Below, piece after piece: positions 11,741 through 22,185 of a stretch of 64,000 nucleotides of DNA. The notes below the pieces were generated by a model that worked only from the letters and a program-made list of their open reading frames with translations, did not search any database and was not told where the DNA came from. Location: the NCBI GenBank assembly GCA_964019155.1, contig OZ025244.1, positions 50,551,969 to 50,615,968 on the forward strand, read 5' to 3'. Made by a program: the position numbers and the translations under genes. The DNA comes from Osedax fenrisi (taxonomy: Eukaryota; Annelida; Polychaeta; Sabellida; Siboglinidae). Numbering within the stretch: the first letter of the stretch is position 1; each line of letters begins with the position of its first letter.

Positions 11741-12538
11741 ATGACCGAGGTAGATAAGGATACCAAACCTGTAGGGAGGCCACCTAAGAGGGATTCGAGT
11801 TACGTAAAATTGTCAAATTTTAGTGATGGCATAGATGTGAATGAGTGGATAAATATGGCGGATGAATGCGTAAGCTTATTAGGATTTAAAGGGGAGGAGG
11901 CAGCTGGATTTATACTTTACCACATACGGGGGGGCGCTAAGTTAGAATTGTCAATGCTAGGCGAGGCTCTATTAAGTAAGCAAGCGATATTTAAGGGTTT
12001 GAGGAATAGGTGTAAGCAGAAGAGGGCACGAGGGGAGAGGTTAAGAGTAATGGTAGAAAGGAGACAAGGGGAAGAGGAGAGCATTACTTCTTTTGCGGAT
12101 GATATTTTAAGATTGGGAGTAGAGTTAAAGGAGGATGTGGATGGTTGGGAATCGTTGATGGTAGACACATTCAAAAGTAATGTATGGGATAGGAGTCTAA
12201 GGAGGGAGTTACTAGTGACTGGGGAGCTTAAGACATTCAGCCAGGTACGGGAGAGGGCACGACTGTTCGAGTCACTTAGGGAGGAGGGAAGTGGTAGATA
12301 TGAGACTCGGGCGGTAAAGGTAGATAGAGTAGATAGTACAGATAGAGATGAAATTAAAAGGCTGGGGAATCATGTTAGAGAACTAGAGTATAGATTAAGG
12401 GAGAGTGGTGGTAGACAGGTAGAGAGACATGGGCAAGTAGGTAGACCGATGGTTAGATGTTATCGGTGTGGTGAGATAGGACATATTTCGAGATGGTGTA
12501 AAACGGCAACCCATTTAAATGGCAACCCATCTCAGTAG
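11741..12538 (+). CDS. gag: Gypsy Gag polyprotein
   Basis: This is the structural protein of the LTR element, forming the particle and binding its RNA. The frame is open from 11672, but the ATG at 11741 (context ATCATGACC) is the likelier start and gives 265 residues. A basic GRPPKR segment lies near the N-terminus. The middle is helix-rich and charged. Near the C-terminus is one zinc knuckle, C-YR-C-GEIG-H-ISRW-C (CCHC spacing 2-4-4). The stop is at 12536-12538. A slippery heptamer in the correct phase lies just upstream of it, so a fraction of ribosomes probably continue into pol. Confidence 0.9.
   Translation: MTEVDKDTKPVGRPPKRDSSYVKLSNFSDGIDVNEWINMADECVSLLGFKGEEAAGFILYHIRGGAKLELSMLGEALLSKQAIFKGLRNRCKQKRARGERLRVMVERRQGEEESITSFADDILRLGVELKEDVDGWESLMVDTFKSNVWDRSLRRELLVTGELKTFSQVRERARLFESLREEGSGRYETRAVKVDRVDSTDRDEIKRLGNHVRELEYRLRESGGRQVERHGQVGRPMVRCYRCGEIGHISRWCKTATHLNGNPSQ
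12514..12520 (+). promoter_or_regulatory. Putative -1 ribosomal frameshift site (TTTAAAT)
   Basis: In gag phase the bases read T-TTA-AAT, the canonical X-XXY-YYZ form. Pol lies in the -1 frame, which is open from 12502. The gag stop is only 16 bases downstream. GGCAACCCAT occurs directly before and after the heptamer. I have not identified a downstream stem or pseudoknot. Confidence 0.7.
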
Positions 12539-14346
12539 GTCAGGTTACGGGGATGGAGAATAGGTCGAATTCCTGGTTAATAGGCGGTTGTCCGCGAGCA
12601 GGGGTTAAGATTAGTGTAGGTACGAAAGTGAGGGTAGTACAGTTTTTAGTTGACACGGGAAGTCAGGTATCAATAATTCCATATAGAATAGTTAAGGAGT
12701 TAGGGCTAGAGGTAATAGAATCCCCACAGCTAAGGTTAAAGGCAGCTAATGGCATTGGAGTACATAATTATGGCAATGTCATGGTAGATATAGAGCTATG
12801 GGGAAAGGTATTAAAAGGAGTAGGATTGGTAGTTACGAAAACAGACGGTGTATGTATATTAGGGATGAATATTCTTGCAATGATCGAGTATAGTAACTGG
12901 GAATTAGGTAGTAATCAAGTAGTAGTTGAATGTGATAAGGGTCTAGATATACATATTGGTTGCGATATAAGAAGTAGAAGGAAGGGGATCAAAGGCCTGA
13001 TTGATCGCTATCGGGACTTATTTGTGAGGAAAGGTAGTCAGTTAGGGTGTGCTAATGTAGAGACCCATAAAATATGGACAGTTGACGAAGTTCCAGTAGC
13101 TCAACCATATAGAAGGGTAGTACCGACGGAGGTTGGACCGGTAAAAATGCAAATAGAAGAATGGTGTAGAGAAGGAGTTATAGTTAAGTCAAAGAGCGCA
13201 TATGCCAGTCCTTTAGTAGTCGTAAAAAAAAGTAATGGGGATCTGAGACTTTGCGTAGACTATCGTAAATTAAATGCTAAAACTGTCAGGGATGCATATC
13301 CCATCCCAAGGGTAGATGATCCATTGGAATCTTTAGAAGGTGCTAAAATATTTTCATGCTTTGACCTTAAATCAGCTTATACGCAAGTAAGATTAGATGT
13401 GAAACACCAACATAAAACGGCATTTAGTTCGCCATGGGGCCTACATGAATTCACTAGGATGCCATTCGGTTTGGTTAACGCACCCGCGACTTTCCAAAGA
13501 ATCATGTCTAATTTATTTAGGGAGGAGATATTTAAGTTTATGGTGTGCTACCTAGATGATGTTGTGGTATATTCTAAAACATACGAAGAGCATGTAGAAC
13601 ATGTAGAGATAATATTGAAACGATTAGAAAAGGTGGGACTACGGCTTAATAGTAGTGAGTGTAAACTGTTTATGAGGGAGATTATATTCCTGGGTATGAA
13701 TATTTCGGAAAATGGGATTAGGACTAATCAGGAGAAAACACGGGCTATTAGTGAGTGGCCTAGGCCAAGGAATTTAAAAGAATTAAGATCTTTTCTAGGA
13801 GTAGGGTCTTATTATAGGACATTTAAGGGATATTCAACATTAGTGTCACCATTAACGTTATTAACTAAGTCTGGAGAGGGGAAGGGTAGGATTTCTAAGA
13901 GGAGAAGTAGGAGAATTAATTTAGAATGGAATGATGAGTGTGAGGTGGCCATGAAATCTTTAAAATCAAAGATTATAGAGGCACCGGTACTAAGTTTACC
14001 AAAATATGGGTTTCCCTTTATTTTAGAGACCGATGCCTCGGACGTTGGTCTGGGGGCCGTGTTAAGTCAGAGAATAGATGGTAAATTACGAACAATAGCA
14101 TTCGCGAGTAGAACTCTTAGTACAGGGGAGAAAAATAAAGCTAATTACTCTTCAAAAAAACTAGAGTTTATAGCGATAGTTTGGGCAGTATCTGATAAAT
14201 TCAGACATTATTTAATGGGATCCAAGTGCACTGTATATACGGATAATAGTGCTGTGGCGTATATATCAAGGAAAGGGGAGTTGACAGCATTAGAGCAAAG
14301 ATGGGTAGCTCAATCTACCTGTAGACACACAGATGGGTTTAAGTAG
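12521..14346 (+). CDS. pol: Gypsy Pol, truncated: protease, reverse transcriptase, RNase H
   Basis: Pol is expressed in the -1 frame relative to gag. An ATG at 12553 exists but the frame is open further upstream, so a Gag-Pol fusion is more likely. Counting from 12553, the aspartic protease motif FLVDTGSQVSIIP is at residues 31-43 (DTGS 34-37). Reverse transcriptase follows: LRLCVDYRKLN, FDLKSAYTQVRL, MPFGLVNAPATFQ and the catalytic YLDD at 333-336. RNase H carries ETDASDVGLG (Asp 494) and YTDNSAVAYIS. Around 14319 the sequence jumps: the zinc-binding and DDE parts of integrase are absent, and about ten foreign-frame codons lead to a stop at 14344-14346. The remaining enzymatic part looks undamaged. 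Confidence 0.9.
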
Positions 14347-14653
14347 GAGAAATGTAGAAAGTGATTGGGTTTGGGAGACGAGTAAAAAGATGGGTGAAAT
14401 TAACCGGCGGGTTCTCAAATTACTAGGGGAAACTAATAGAGGTAAGAAGGAATCGAGTGATGATCTCGAAGTTGGGTGTGAGGTATTAGTAAAAAATAGA
14501 GTATTAGGCAGGCGGAAATTAGCGAATATTTGGGGCGATGTAAGTTGGACGGTAGAAGGTAAAGTAAGAGATACGTCTGCATATATGATAATGAGAGGGG
14601 GGTTAAAAAGGGTTGATAATAGAAGGAATTTGAGAAAGGTGACATTTAAGTAG
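14333..14653 (+). pseudogene. Remnant of the Gypsy integrase C-terminus
   Basis: The frame reads LEVGCEVLVKNRVLGRRKLA, then WTVEGKV and LKRVDNRRNLRKV, which fits the C-terminal beta-barrel region of Gypsy integrases (a 'VLVKNR..GRRKLA..W' pattern). It is in a different frame from the upstream pol. The deletion junction near 14319-14333 therefore removed the integrase core and shifted the frame. Confidence 0.75.
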
Positions 14654-14690
14654 TGTAGTATGAAAATGTTGGGGCAACATTTTTTTTTGT

Positions 14691-14702
14691 AGTAGGGGTG
14701 GA
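14691..14702 (+). promoter_or_regulatory. Polypurine tract
   Basis: AGTAGGGGTGGA abuts the 3' LTR. It is purine-rich with two T interruptions, in the position needed to prime plus-strand DNA. Confidence 0.75.
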
Positions 14703-15100
14703 TGTTATAGAGTGAGTCATGATAGGTTTAGATTGTATAAGAGCGCCTCGACTGCGAACGTATATTGTAGCTATCGCAATCGGTATTCCATAAATACACT
14801 GCCACTATCCGATGCACTGGAGTGGAACGCGTTCAGTAAATATTGATTCGTGTTTATGTTATTTATTTCATTCTGATTTTGGACACCAAACGTATAGTGT
14901 CAGTTATTTACTAACTAATATAGAATCGACGAACCCGCATACACGGTAAACTATTATTATTATATTATTGTTATTATTATTATTATTATTACATACTATC
15001 CTATATAGGTTGATACTGAATAAAGTTGATTAAAATAGAAACACAGTTGTTCTTTCTTCTGTGGATAACAGTACTACGTCTATACGGCGACCGTACAACA
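14703..15100 (+). repeat. 3' long terminal repeat
   Basis: 398 bp, the same ends as the 5' LTR, followed directly by the CATA target copy. Confidence 0.95.
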
Positions 15101-16731
15101 CATATATTAATTAAATATGATAATATATTACTTATTGAAGAAATGATTTGAATAATTAGTTTAAATGAAAAGTTATGAGAATCAGTACTATTTGTTGGTT
15201 TACTTTTTTCAACAATATTAGTTATTTCAATTGGATTAGTGGGAGTAATAAATAATGAATTTGTATAATTATTATGTATATAATTAGATGTATTATTGGT
15301 ATTACAATTTTTTTCTGATTTAGAAGCTAACTTCTCACCTATGTTACAAAAATAATCATTAAATTGTTCACACCGTTTATTATCTTCTATTACATTAGGA
15401 ACTATATTACCATTTTTGTTGTTATGTATAATAGTATTTATTTTATTCCATATCTGCTTAGGGTTGTTTCTGTTAGTAATTAAATATTGACTATAGTAAT
15501 AGCGTTCAGCTTTATTTATGATTTTTGAAAGACAATTTTTATATTTTTTATAAATAGTTTCATTAGATACAGAATGTTTTTTTTTTAAGTTTTGGTAAAG
15601 TTTATTTTTTTTAATTATACATTTTTTAAGGCCCTCTATTAGCCAAGGTTTATTTAAATAAGAATTTTTTGTATACATTTTTTTTTTAGAAAGGAATTTT
15701 TGTTTAGAGTTTTCTAAAGTAGAAATGAATAAGTCAAAAGCATGATGCACATTATCTATTCTGTATAAAGCTGACCAATTATAATTTAGAAGATAGATCT
15801 TAAACTCGCTTATATTATTCTGTGTCATATAATATATGAATTCATTATTTTTTTTAATAGAATTGTTAAATTTATTTAATTTATAAATACAAAAAATGGG
15901 TAAATGGTCACTAATATCATTATATAATAAACCATTAGATATTGGTACATGATTATAATTTGTGTATATGTTATCAATTAAGGTGGACGTTATATTAGTA
16001 ATGCGTGAGGGTTTGGTTATTATTGGATGTAGACCTAATGAAATAAGTATATCAATGAAATGAGAGACTTTAGGACAAGTTAATTTTAATATATCAATGT
16101 TAAAGTCTCCGCAAAGAAATATTGTATTATCAGTAGAGAGTGTATTAAATAAATTATATATTTCATCTGAAAAATTAATGATATCAAATTCGGGGCATTT
16201 ATATATACCACTTATTATAATATCTTTAGAATTGGGAATTATTAATTTAATGGTAACTATATCAAATTTATTTGGTAATGTTGTACTGAGTGTATCAATA
16301 GTTATATATTTAAAAGATTTTTTAACGAATATTGAGGTACCTCCACCACGTTTATGATTTCTGGTTATATGTATATTATTATAGTCTAATATAAAATATA
16401 GATCTTTATTATATTCATTTAACCATGTTTCACTTATAACTATTATATCAAATTTATGGTGTAAAGAATATAAATAATTAGTAATAGAATTAACATTTTT
16501 TATCAGACTACGTGCGTTAAAGTGTATGATGGATATATTACTATTCGTGTGTATTTGGTTTGGTATATTATCATAGTTACATTGATTATTTATACTATTA
16601 TAAAGTTGTTTTTTATGATGATAAAGAATACTATCGCTAGAATTGAAATGATTATCGATATTATCTAAAGTTTGTTTATATAAATTATTTTGAAATATAT
16701 CTTTTCGTGAATTATCGGCATTCATAATCAT
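15101..16731 (-). CDS. LINE A ORF2, N-terminal part: apurinic-like endonuclease and linker
   Basis: This is the target-nicking nuclease of the LINE, at the N-terminus of the same polyprotein as the reverse transcriptase at 9522-10896. Motifs in order: HFNARSL (Asn), VISETWLNEY (Glu), GGGTSIFVKKS, ISGIYKCPE (Tyr), LCGDFNIDI (Asp, Asn), STLIDNIY and NDISDHLPIF (Asp, His). These are the catalytic residues of the exonuclease-III-like fold. A linker with KPWLIEGLKK and YYYSQYL follows. Translation proceeds in silico into the LTR after 15101, but those residues are not part of the enzyme. The ATG at 16729-16731 is the most upstream in frame. No ORF1 is seen upstream, so the copy is probably truncated within about 300 bp of this start. 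Confidence 0.9.
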
Positions 16732-16739
16732 TGGAAAAA

Positions 16740-17123
16740 TAATTAATATGAGATTAATATAGAAAAAAAATGTATAAGATAAAAAATAAATAAATAAAGA
16801 TATATGTTTATAAAATACTCTGATGTAAGTTTTCAGATGTAATTCATTTTATGATATTTTATATCTATGATGTGACTATCTAACGTTTACATATTCTATA
16901 ATTGTATGCATCTATAGATTCATACTATAGTCTATATAATCAGTATAATCTCATCAATCTACTAGTATAGTTTTCTTATTATATGATATATTTCGTAAAG
17001 GATAACAATTACTATATAGAAACAAATTTTATAGTAATATTATAAATTAAAAAAAAAAAAAAAAAAAAAAATTATATATAAATTTTTAAAAATTAAAAAA
17101 ATATATATATATATGTACATAAG
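16740..17123. other. AT-rich stretch with a long A run at the probable 5' edge of LINE A
   Basis: No coding signal. An uninterrupted A run of about 23 bases near 17050 and a (TA)n at 17100-17114 are the only structures. Confidence 0.5.
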
Positions 17124-17414
17124 TTAATAGTAATAATAATATGAATTAAATAATAGTACGGGATAATAGTAATACGAATTCTGAGTGTACATGATCTTTA
17201 TATCAGGGAGAGTGGTCCTCCGATACAGCAGATGATCATAGATGATACCGAGCCGTGTAAACAGAATGTCGTCGAGTATTCGCGTGTATTCTGGCAGATT
17301 CACTTTGTATGTTCTTGTAAGTTCTTGTATGTTGTATTCAGTAGTCGTATTCCAGATAGTACCACGTTTCTGATTGACTAAATGTATAAAAGGTATAGCA
17401 GCAGGATGTATCCG
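17124..17414 (-). other. Unassigned open frame in a GC-richer island, possible exon
   Basis: The minus strand is open for 96 codons without an ATG at its start, in a 370-bp island (17150-17520) clearly richer in GC than its surroundings. It reads RIHPAAIPFIHLV, then KRGTIWNTTTEYNIQELT and LPEYTRILDDILFTRLGI. An in-phase acceptor-like CAATCAG precedes KRGTIW. A splice from the phase-0 donor of the signal-peptide exon at 20870 would be compatible in phase, but about 3.4 kb of satellite lies between and there is no homology support. It could also be LINE or other repeat sequence. I do not recognise the product. Confidence 0.3.
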
Positions 17415-17808
17415 TTAATGGTTAATAGTGGCTAACCTTATATTGAAGGTAGGTAGGTGACACTACCTAAGGCGCGGCTCCCAGAGGATATCTCCGGGGT
17501 ATGAAGATTATAGATCGTATGATATATTTTAATTATAATTACTAAAAGTTAATTATAATTAATGAGTGTAAAATATAATTCTATAATCTTTGTGATTATT
17601 ATTTATTTGTTTATTATTTATTTATTTTTTTTTATTTTTTTTTCTAAAGCTTAAAACAAATCCTAAATATAATTGTATCTAAATAATAAATAAATATACA
17701 TTAAAATGCGTTATACGCTATGATATATTTCAAACATGTAGGATAATAATATTTAATTAATATTAATATTATATATACTATAAAAAATATATAAATACAT
17801 ACTTATTT

Positions 17809-18018
17809 TTATAGTAAAAATCTAATTAAAGGATATTTATTAGCGAAAGTAAATAAAGCGACTTTAATTTGGTTGCTATTTGGTTGCTCTATAATAACAT
17901 TATATGGTCGAGTGAGAACTATGTAATTAGGTATTAATAAATAAATAATTAATTTTAAATTATATTTATTGTAGAAATCATTTCGTCCCCCAAGTCCTCC
18001 ACATTCGTCTTTTCAGGT
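17809..18018 (-). other. Small coding-like blocks, unassigned
   Basis: Two minus-strand blocks are seen. After a good acceptor (TTTTTCCATAG, at 18019-18029) the sequence reads VPEKTNVEDLGDEM and stops about 8 codons later. A second block reads VLTRPYNVIIEQPNSNQIKV and stops at 17809-17811. On the plus strand, 17974-18018 is also bracketed by TTATTGTAG and GTACCT, giving a 45-bp exon-like segment. Only one reading can be right, and none is confirmed. Confidence 0.25.
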
Positions 18019-18080
18019 ACCTATGGAAAAACAATAATTAATAAATATTGAAGTGAATGTGTATTATACAATAAGTAAAA

Positions 18081-18155
18081 ATGAAACTGTCTATATTAAT
18101 ATCATCAAGACCCTTTGTCCTCCTAGTGACCCTTGTTGCATTAATATTATACTAA
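18081..18155 (+). CDS. Tiny signal-peptide-like open frame
   Basis: The 24-residue frame starts MKLSILISSRPF and continues with VLLVTLVALIL, like an isolated secretion signal. It runs directly into the 15-bp satellite, which supplies the stop. It may be a first exon cut off from its gene, or chance. I see no donor site. Confidence 0.2.
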   Translation: MKLSILISSRPFVLLVTLVALILY

Positions 18156-18159
18156 TTAA

Positions 18160-19045
18160 TAATATCTTATTAATATTATATTTAATATTATATTAATAAT
18201 ACTATACTAATTAATACTACACTAATTAATATTACACTAATTAATACTATAATAATTAATATTATACTAATTAATCATATAATAATTAATAATATACTAA
18301 TTAATATTATACTAATTAATATTATTCTAATTAATAATATACTAATTAATACTATACTAATTAATACTATACTAATTTATACTATAATAATTAATACTAT
18401 ACTAATTAATACTATAATAATTTATACTATAATAATTAATAATATCTTATTAATATTATATTTAATATTACACTAATTAATACTATACTAATTAATATTA
18501 TACTAATTAATATTATACTAATTAATACTATACTAATTAATACTATATTAATTTATACTATAATAAGTTATACTATAATAATTAATACTATACTAATTAA
18601 TACTATACTAATTTATACTATAATAATTAATAATATCTTATTAATATTATATTTAATTATATTTAATTATACTAGTAATACTATACTAATTAATATTACA
18701 CTAATTAATATTATACTAATTAATTATATACTAATTAATAATATACTAATTAATATTATACTACTTAATACTATACTTATTAATACTATACTAATTAATA
18801 ATATACTAATTAATATTATAATAATTAATATTATACTAATTAATATTATACTAATTAATACTATACTAATTAATATTATACTAATTAATATTATACTAAT
18901 TAATACTATACTAATTAATATTATACTAATTAATATTTTACTAATTAATACTATACTAATTAATATTATAATAATTAATACTATAATAATTAATAATATC
19001 CTATTAATAATATACTGATTAATATTATACTAATTAATATTATAC
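18160..19045. repeat. 15-bp AT satellite (ACTAATTAATATTAT)
   Basis: About 55-60 diverged units, with periodic variants ATAATTAAT and ATCTTATTAAT. A larger pattern is suggested by the recurrence of TAATATCTTATTAATATTAT at about 18160, 18430 and 18630. Confidence 0.9.
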
Positions 19046-19222
19046 AAGAGTATATACGAATAAATTCAGTTAGGACACAATAAAACTTTGTAATGTAAAG
19101 TATAATGTAGGCGAATAATGTTAAAATAATGTTAAAATAAAGTTTGAAAGATTTATATATTAATATAGGGGCAATACTAGTTTGCATTGAAAAACGCATG
19201 TAAATATACGGAATCAGTGTGA

Positions 19223-19324
19223 ATGACTATTCGAAATTTACGTAGAAAAAGAGAATATTTCATGCACGAAAAAACGCACGAAACCGCATTTACGCACATA
19301 GAATTAAAAACGGAGTTGATGTAA
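19223..19324 (+). CDS. Small hypothetical ORF, basic, 33 residues
   Basis: An ATG-to-TAA frame reads MTIRNLRRKREYFMHEKTHE and ends LKTELM. It lies in a 150-bp patch with more GC and CG dinucleotides than its flanks. The opposite strand is open too, so strand and reality are uncertain. It could be an exon remnant. Confidence 0.2.
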   Translation: MTIRNLRRKREYFMHEKTHETAFTHIELKTELM

Positions 19325-19389
19325 CCTATTATATATGAAAATATAAAATAGATCAATATATACTGTATGAAATTGTATATAAACAAATG

Positions 19390-20289
19390 TTACACATATA
19401 TATGCATTATTATGAGGAACCAGAAAATAAGTTTATAAAATATATATACATTAAACATTATGCATTATATATGATCACTATATATTATTATATATAACAT
19501 ATTATTTATAAAATATAATACATATAATCCAATATAAGTTATACAAACATATTTATTATAAATAAATAAATAGAATTTGTAATCAAATTGAAATTTATAT
19601 AATTTGTAAATTTATATAACAATAGAATATAATATATTTCATATAGTAATATAAAATATTTATTATAATTATATAAATTGAATTTTTAATCAAATTGAAA
19701 TTTGTAAAGTTATATAACAGATAATATATATAAAGTATATAGTATAATATCATATATAAGTTAATACACAAATATTTATTATAATTAAATAAATTGAATT
19801 TTTTATCAAATTGAAATTTATATAATTTGTAAATTTACATAAGAATAGAATATAATATCTCATGTTAATATAATATATTTCATATTTTAATTTATATCTC
19901 ACAAACAATATACAGATAGATCAATACTATATGAAATTATATATGAACACATTTTTATCTTACACATGATCAGTATATATATATATATATGTATTATTTA
20001 GAGTAACCAGAACATAGTTTTATAAAATTTACATTTATTAAACATTATTCAAATTTAATATTATAAAATATAATAAATATAAAGTATAATATCCAATATT
20101 TATAAACAAATATTTATTATAAATATACAAATTGAAATTTGTAAATTTATATAATATCTCATGTTAATATAATTTCTTTAATATTTTAATTTACAACTCA
20201 TAAATAATATACTATTTGTATTCATTATATGATCAATACTCATTATATGAAATTATATATGAACAAATGTTGATATTACATACAATCAG

Positions 20290-20321
<32 letters not shown>

Positions 20322-20420
20322 TTATTATGAGGAATCAGAAAATTGGTTTATAAAATATATATTTATTAAATATTATTCATTATACTATATATATATATAT
20401 TTATATATAAGTTAAGGTAT
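19390..20420. repeat. Diverged repeated blocks
   Basis: A segment like GAACCAGAAAATAAGTTTAT, TAAAATATATA and a TTAAACATTAT block recurs near 19414, 20004 and 20332. The intervening AAATTGAAATTTATATAATT words also repeat. No gene is seen. Confidence 0.7.
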
Positions 20421-20869
20421 TAAAATAACAAAATAATAAATATATAAATTAACTCTGCTTGTAAGAATACATGTGTTTTAATCAATGGGTCTACAATATA
20501 GCTATTTAATATTGTGACTTTAGTAATGCCAATGTAATTTTTTTAAATAGACAATGAAATTATTGTAATATATATATATATATATGCATATGAATAACTA
20601 TATTTAATACATATCTAATTAAAATTTCTTTGACAAATTAAAGTAATGTTCGCATGGGAACAACCTTTTTTACAAAATATAATACTAATCACTGTGAAAT
20701 ATATATATATATTATATTGAATATTATATCAACTATTAATGACTAATAGTGTTTATTGTTAACTCATGTTTTATATAAACAGGTCAATCATAATAATCAT
20801 TATATTTGTAATATTAATTTATATAATAAATATATTTTAACTAATAATATCAATTAAATAAAAACTCAC

Positions 20870-20990
20870 CATTGTTCCATATTCCTCCTCAGATTGCAGT
20901 GAGTGCTCTATCTCTAGTAAATACCCAGTTGACGCAACTGCAACAGACACTAGATATAATAGCCTCATCTGTATTATTCTTTACCTTGTT
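20870..20990 (-). CDS. Exon with signal peptide of a small secreted protein (partial gene)
   Basis: Read on the minus strand, the exon is bracketed by an acceptor (TTCTCAG before 20990) and a strong donor ATG|GTGAGT (20870). The ATG at 20966-20968 opens 33 codons ending in phase 0. The product starts MRLLYLVSVAVASTGY, a good secretion signal, followed by an acidic stretch LLEIEHSLQSEEEYGTM that could be a propeptide. Downstream exons are not identified with confidence; candidates are listed at 17124-18018. A diverged second copy lies at 22083-22185. The product type (venom-like, peptide precursor or other) cannot be told from this. Confidence 0.55.
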
Positions 20991-21188
20991 CTGAGAATAT
21001 ATTGAATACAAATTAAATGATATATATATTATATTAATAGATATATATTAAATAATTCAAACACATTATTTTTCCTGTTGAATTATTCACTTTTATATAA
21101 TTATTGTAACTAGTTATTAAAAATAAATGTATATAGGATACTCAAATTTTAATTATTCATTTATTTATATATATCTTGTTATTGTTAT

Positions 21189-21325
21189 TGTTATTTTTAT
21201 TTGGTGGAGTCCTTTCATCCCATCCAGGAACTTAGATGAAGTTTTCACTTATAACCATATATGGCTCTAATGTCCCTTCGAAGCCGCTCTCATGTTAAGG
21301 CATCCATGGTTTTAACTAGAGCCGA
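21189..21325 (-). repeat. Dispersed short repeat, copy 1 (SINE-like, AATAAC tail)
   Basis: Homologous to 38908-39053 and 61568-61712. The shared core contains GCCTTAACATGAGAGCGGCT, GGGACATTAGAG and TATATGGTTATAAGTGAAAA, then CACCAAATAAAA and an (AATAAC)n-like tail. The tail at one constant end argues for a retroposed element. Confidence 0.8.
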
Positions 21326-21400
21326 TCATTTATTTATACACAATTATATAAGATCACTTCTAAATAATATTTTAAGACCCATTTTATAAAATTAATTAAT

Positions 21401-21474
21401 GGTCCGGACGAGGCTCGAACCCGTGTCCTACTGCTTGTGTGTCCGACGCCTTAGCCACTGAGCCACATAGGCAG
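21401..21474 (-). tRNA. tRNA-like sequence, probably a pseudogene or SINE head
   Basis: The minus strand has an A-box (TGGCTCAGTGGCTAAGG) and a B-box (GGTTCGAGCCT) at tRNA spacing, and a foldable T-arm (ACGGG-loop-CTCGT). The 5' end (GCCTATG) does not pair with the 3' end (CCGGACC), and the anticodon stem is not clean. A functional tRNA is therefore unlikely and I give no anticodon. Confidence 0.5.
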
Positions 21475-21480
<6 letters not shown>

Positions 21481-21511
<31 letters not shown>

Positions 21512-21674
21512 AAATAAAGGTAATATATTTATTTCTAACCTTTAATAACCTTTTCCTGATATCCTAATTGATACTTTACTCCGTAAATCATCAATTGTAC
21601 CTAAAAAATGTTTAAACAAAGTATATAATATATCTACTCTATAAAATAGTCTATTTAATTGTATATTATTTTTA

Positions 21675-21720
<46 letters not shown>
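21481..21720. repeat. (TA)n microsatellites
   Basis: Two pure TA tracts at 21477-21507 and 21679-21718. Tracts of this kind recur throughout the window. Confidence 0.95.
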
Positions 21721-21721
<1 letters not shown>

Positions 21722-22082
21722 TGTGTGTATGTATGAGAACATGGGGGTTATATCACTACTAGTGAGTCACTAGTATCACTAGTAGTAATAACTGAAATAT
21801 TATGATTTTAATGAACTACATTAAAAACAAATAACTTATGGATAATAATATGGATCATTTAATATTCCAAACATAGAAACATTTTTAATATTTTAAATAT
21901 CTTTATACTACTATTTGAACACACAAATACTACTAGTTATAAAATACTATTCATTATAATTTATTATTTAATATATATATACATATATATATCAATAGAT
22001 TTATTGTGAAATCATATTATTCATATAAACAGGTTATCTTCATTTATAATATTAATTTATATAGATATATGTGGAAACTCAC

Positions 22083-22185
22083 TATTTTGCATATTCCCCA
22101 TCGGACTGAAGAGATACATCTAGCTCCTGTAATTCCGTAGTTGACGCAACGTATCCTCTAGATCTAGATATCCTCTAGTCTTGTT
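22083..22185 (-). pseudogene. Diverged duplicate of the signal-peptide exon at 20870-20990
   Basis: The exon is bracketed by TTTCAG (before 22185) and GTGAGT (after 22083) like its partner. It begins with the same AACAAG, shares GTTGCGTCAACT and ends GAATATGCAAAATA. The predicted VASTTELQELDVSLQSDGEY matches the partner's VASTGYLLEIEHSLQSEEEY. It lacks the ATG and is one base shorter at the donor, so the phases differ. The flanks (ATATAAACAGGT and TAATATTAATTTATATA) are duplicated too, indicating a tandem duplication at a spacing of about 1.2 kb. Confidence 0.6.

Larger units (their letters stand above)
10897..15104 (+). mobile_element. Young, integrase-deleted Gypsy-type LTR retrotransposon
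   Basis: Two 398-bp LTRs (10901-11298 and 14703-15100) begin TGTTATAGAG and end CGTACAACA. They differ at only two sites (GGCATTCC/GGTATTCC and TTTGTTTC/TTTATTTC). CATA flanks the element on both sides (10897-10900 and 15101-15104), a 4-bp target duplication. The interior has a primer-binding site, a repeated leader, gag and a pol that keeps protease, reverse transcriptase and RNase H. Nearly all of the integrase is missing, so the copy must have been mobilised in trans, or was deleted after insertion. It sits inside LINE A in the opposite orientation. Confidence 0.95.
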
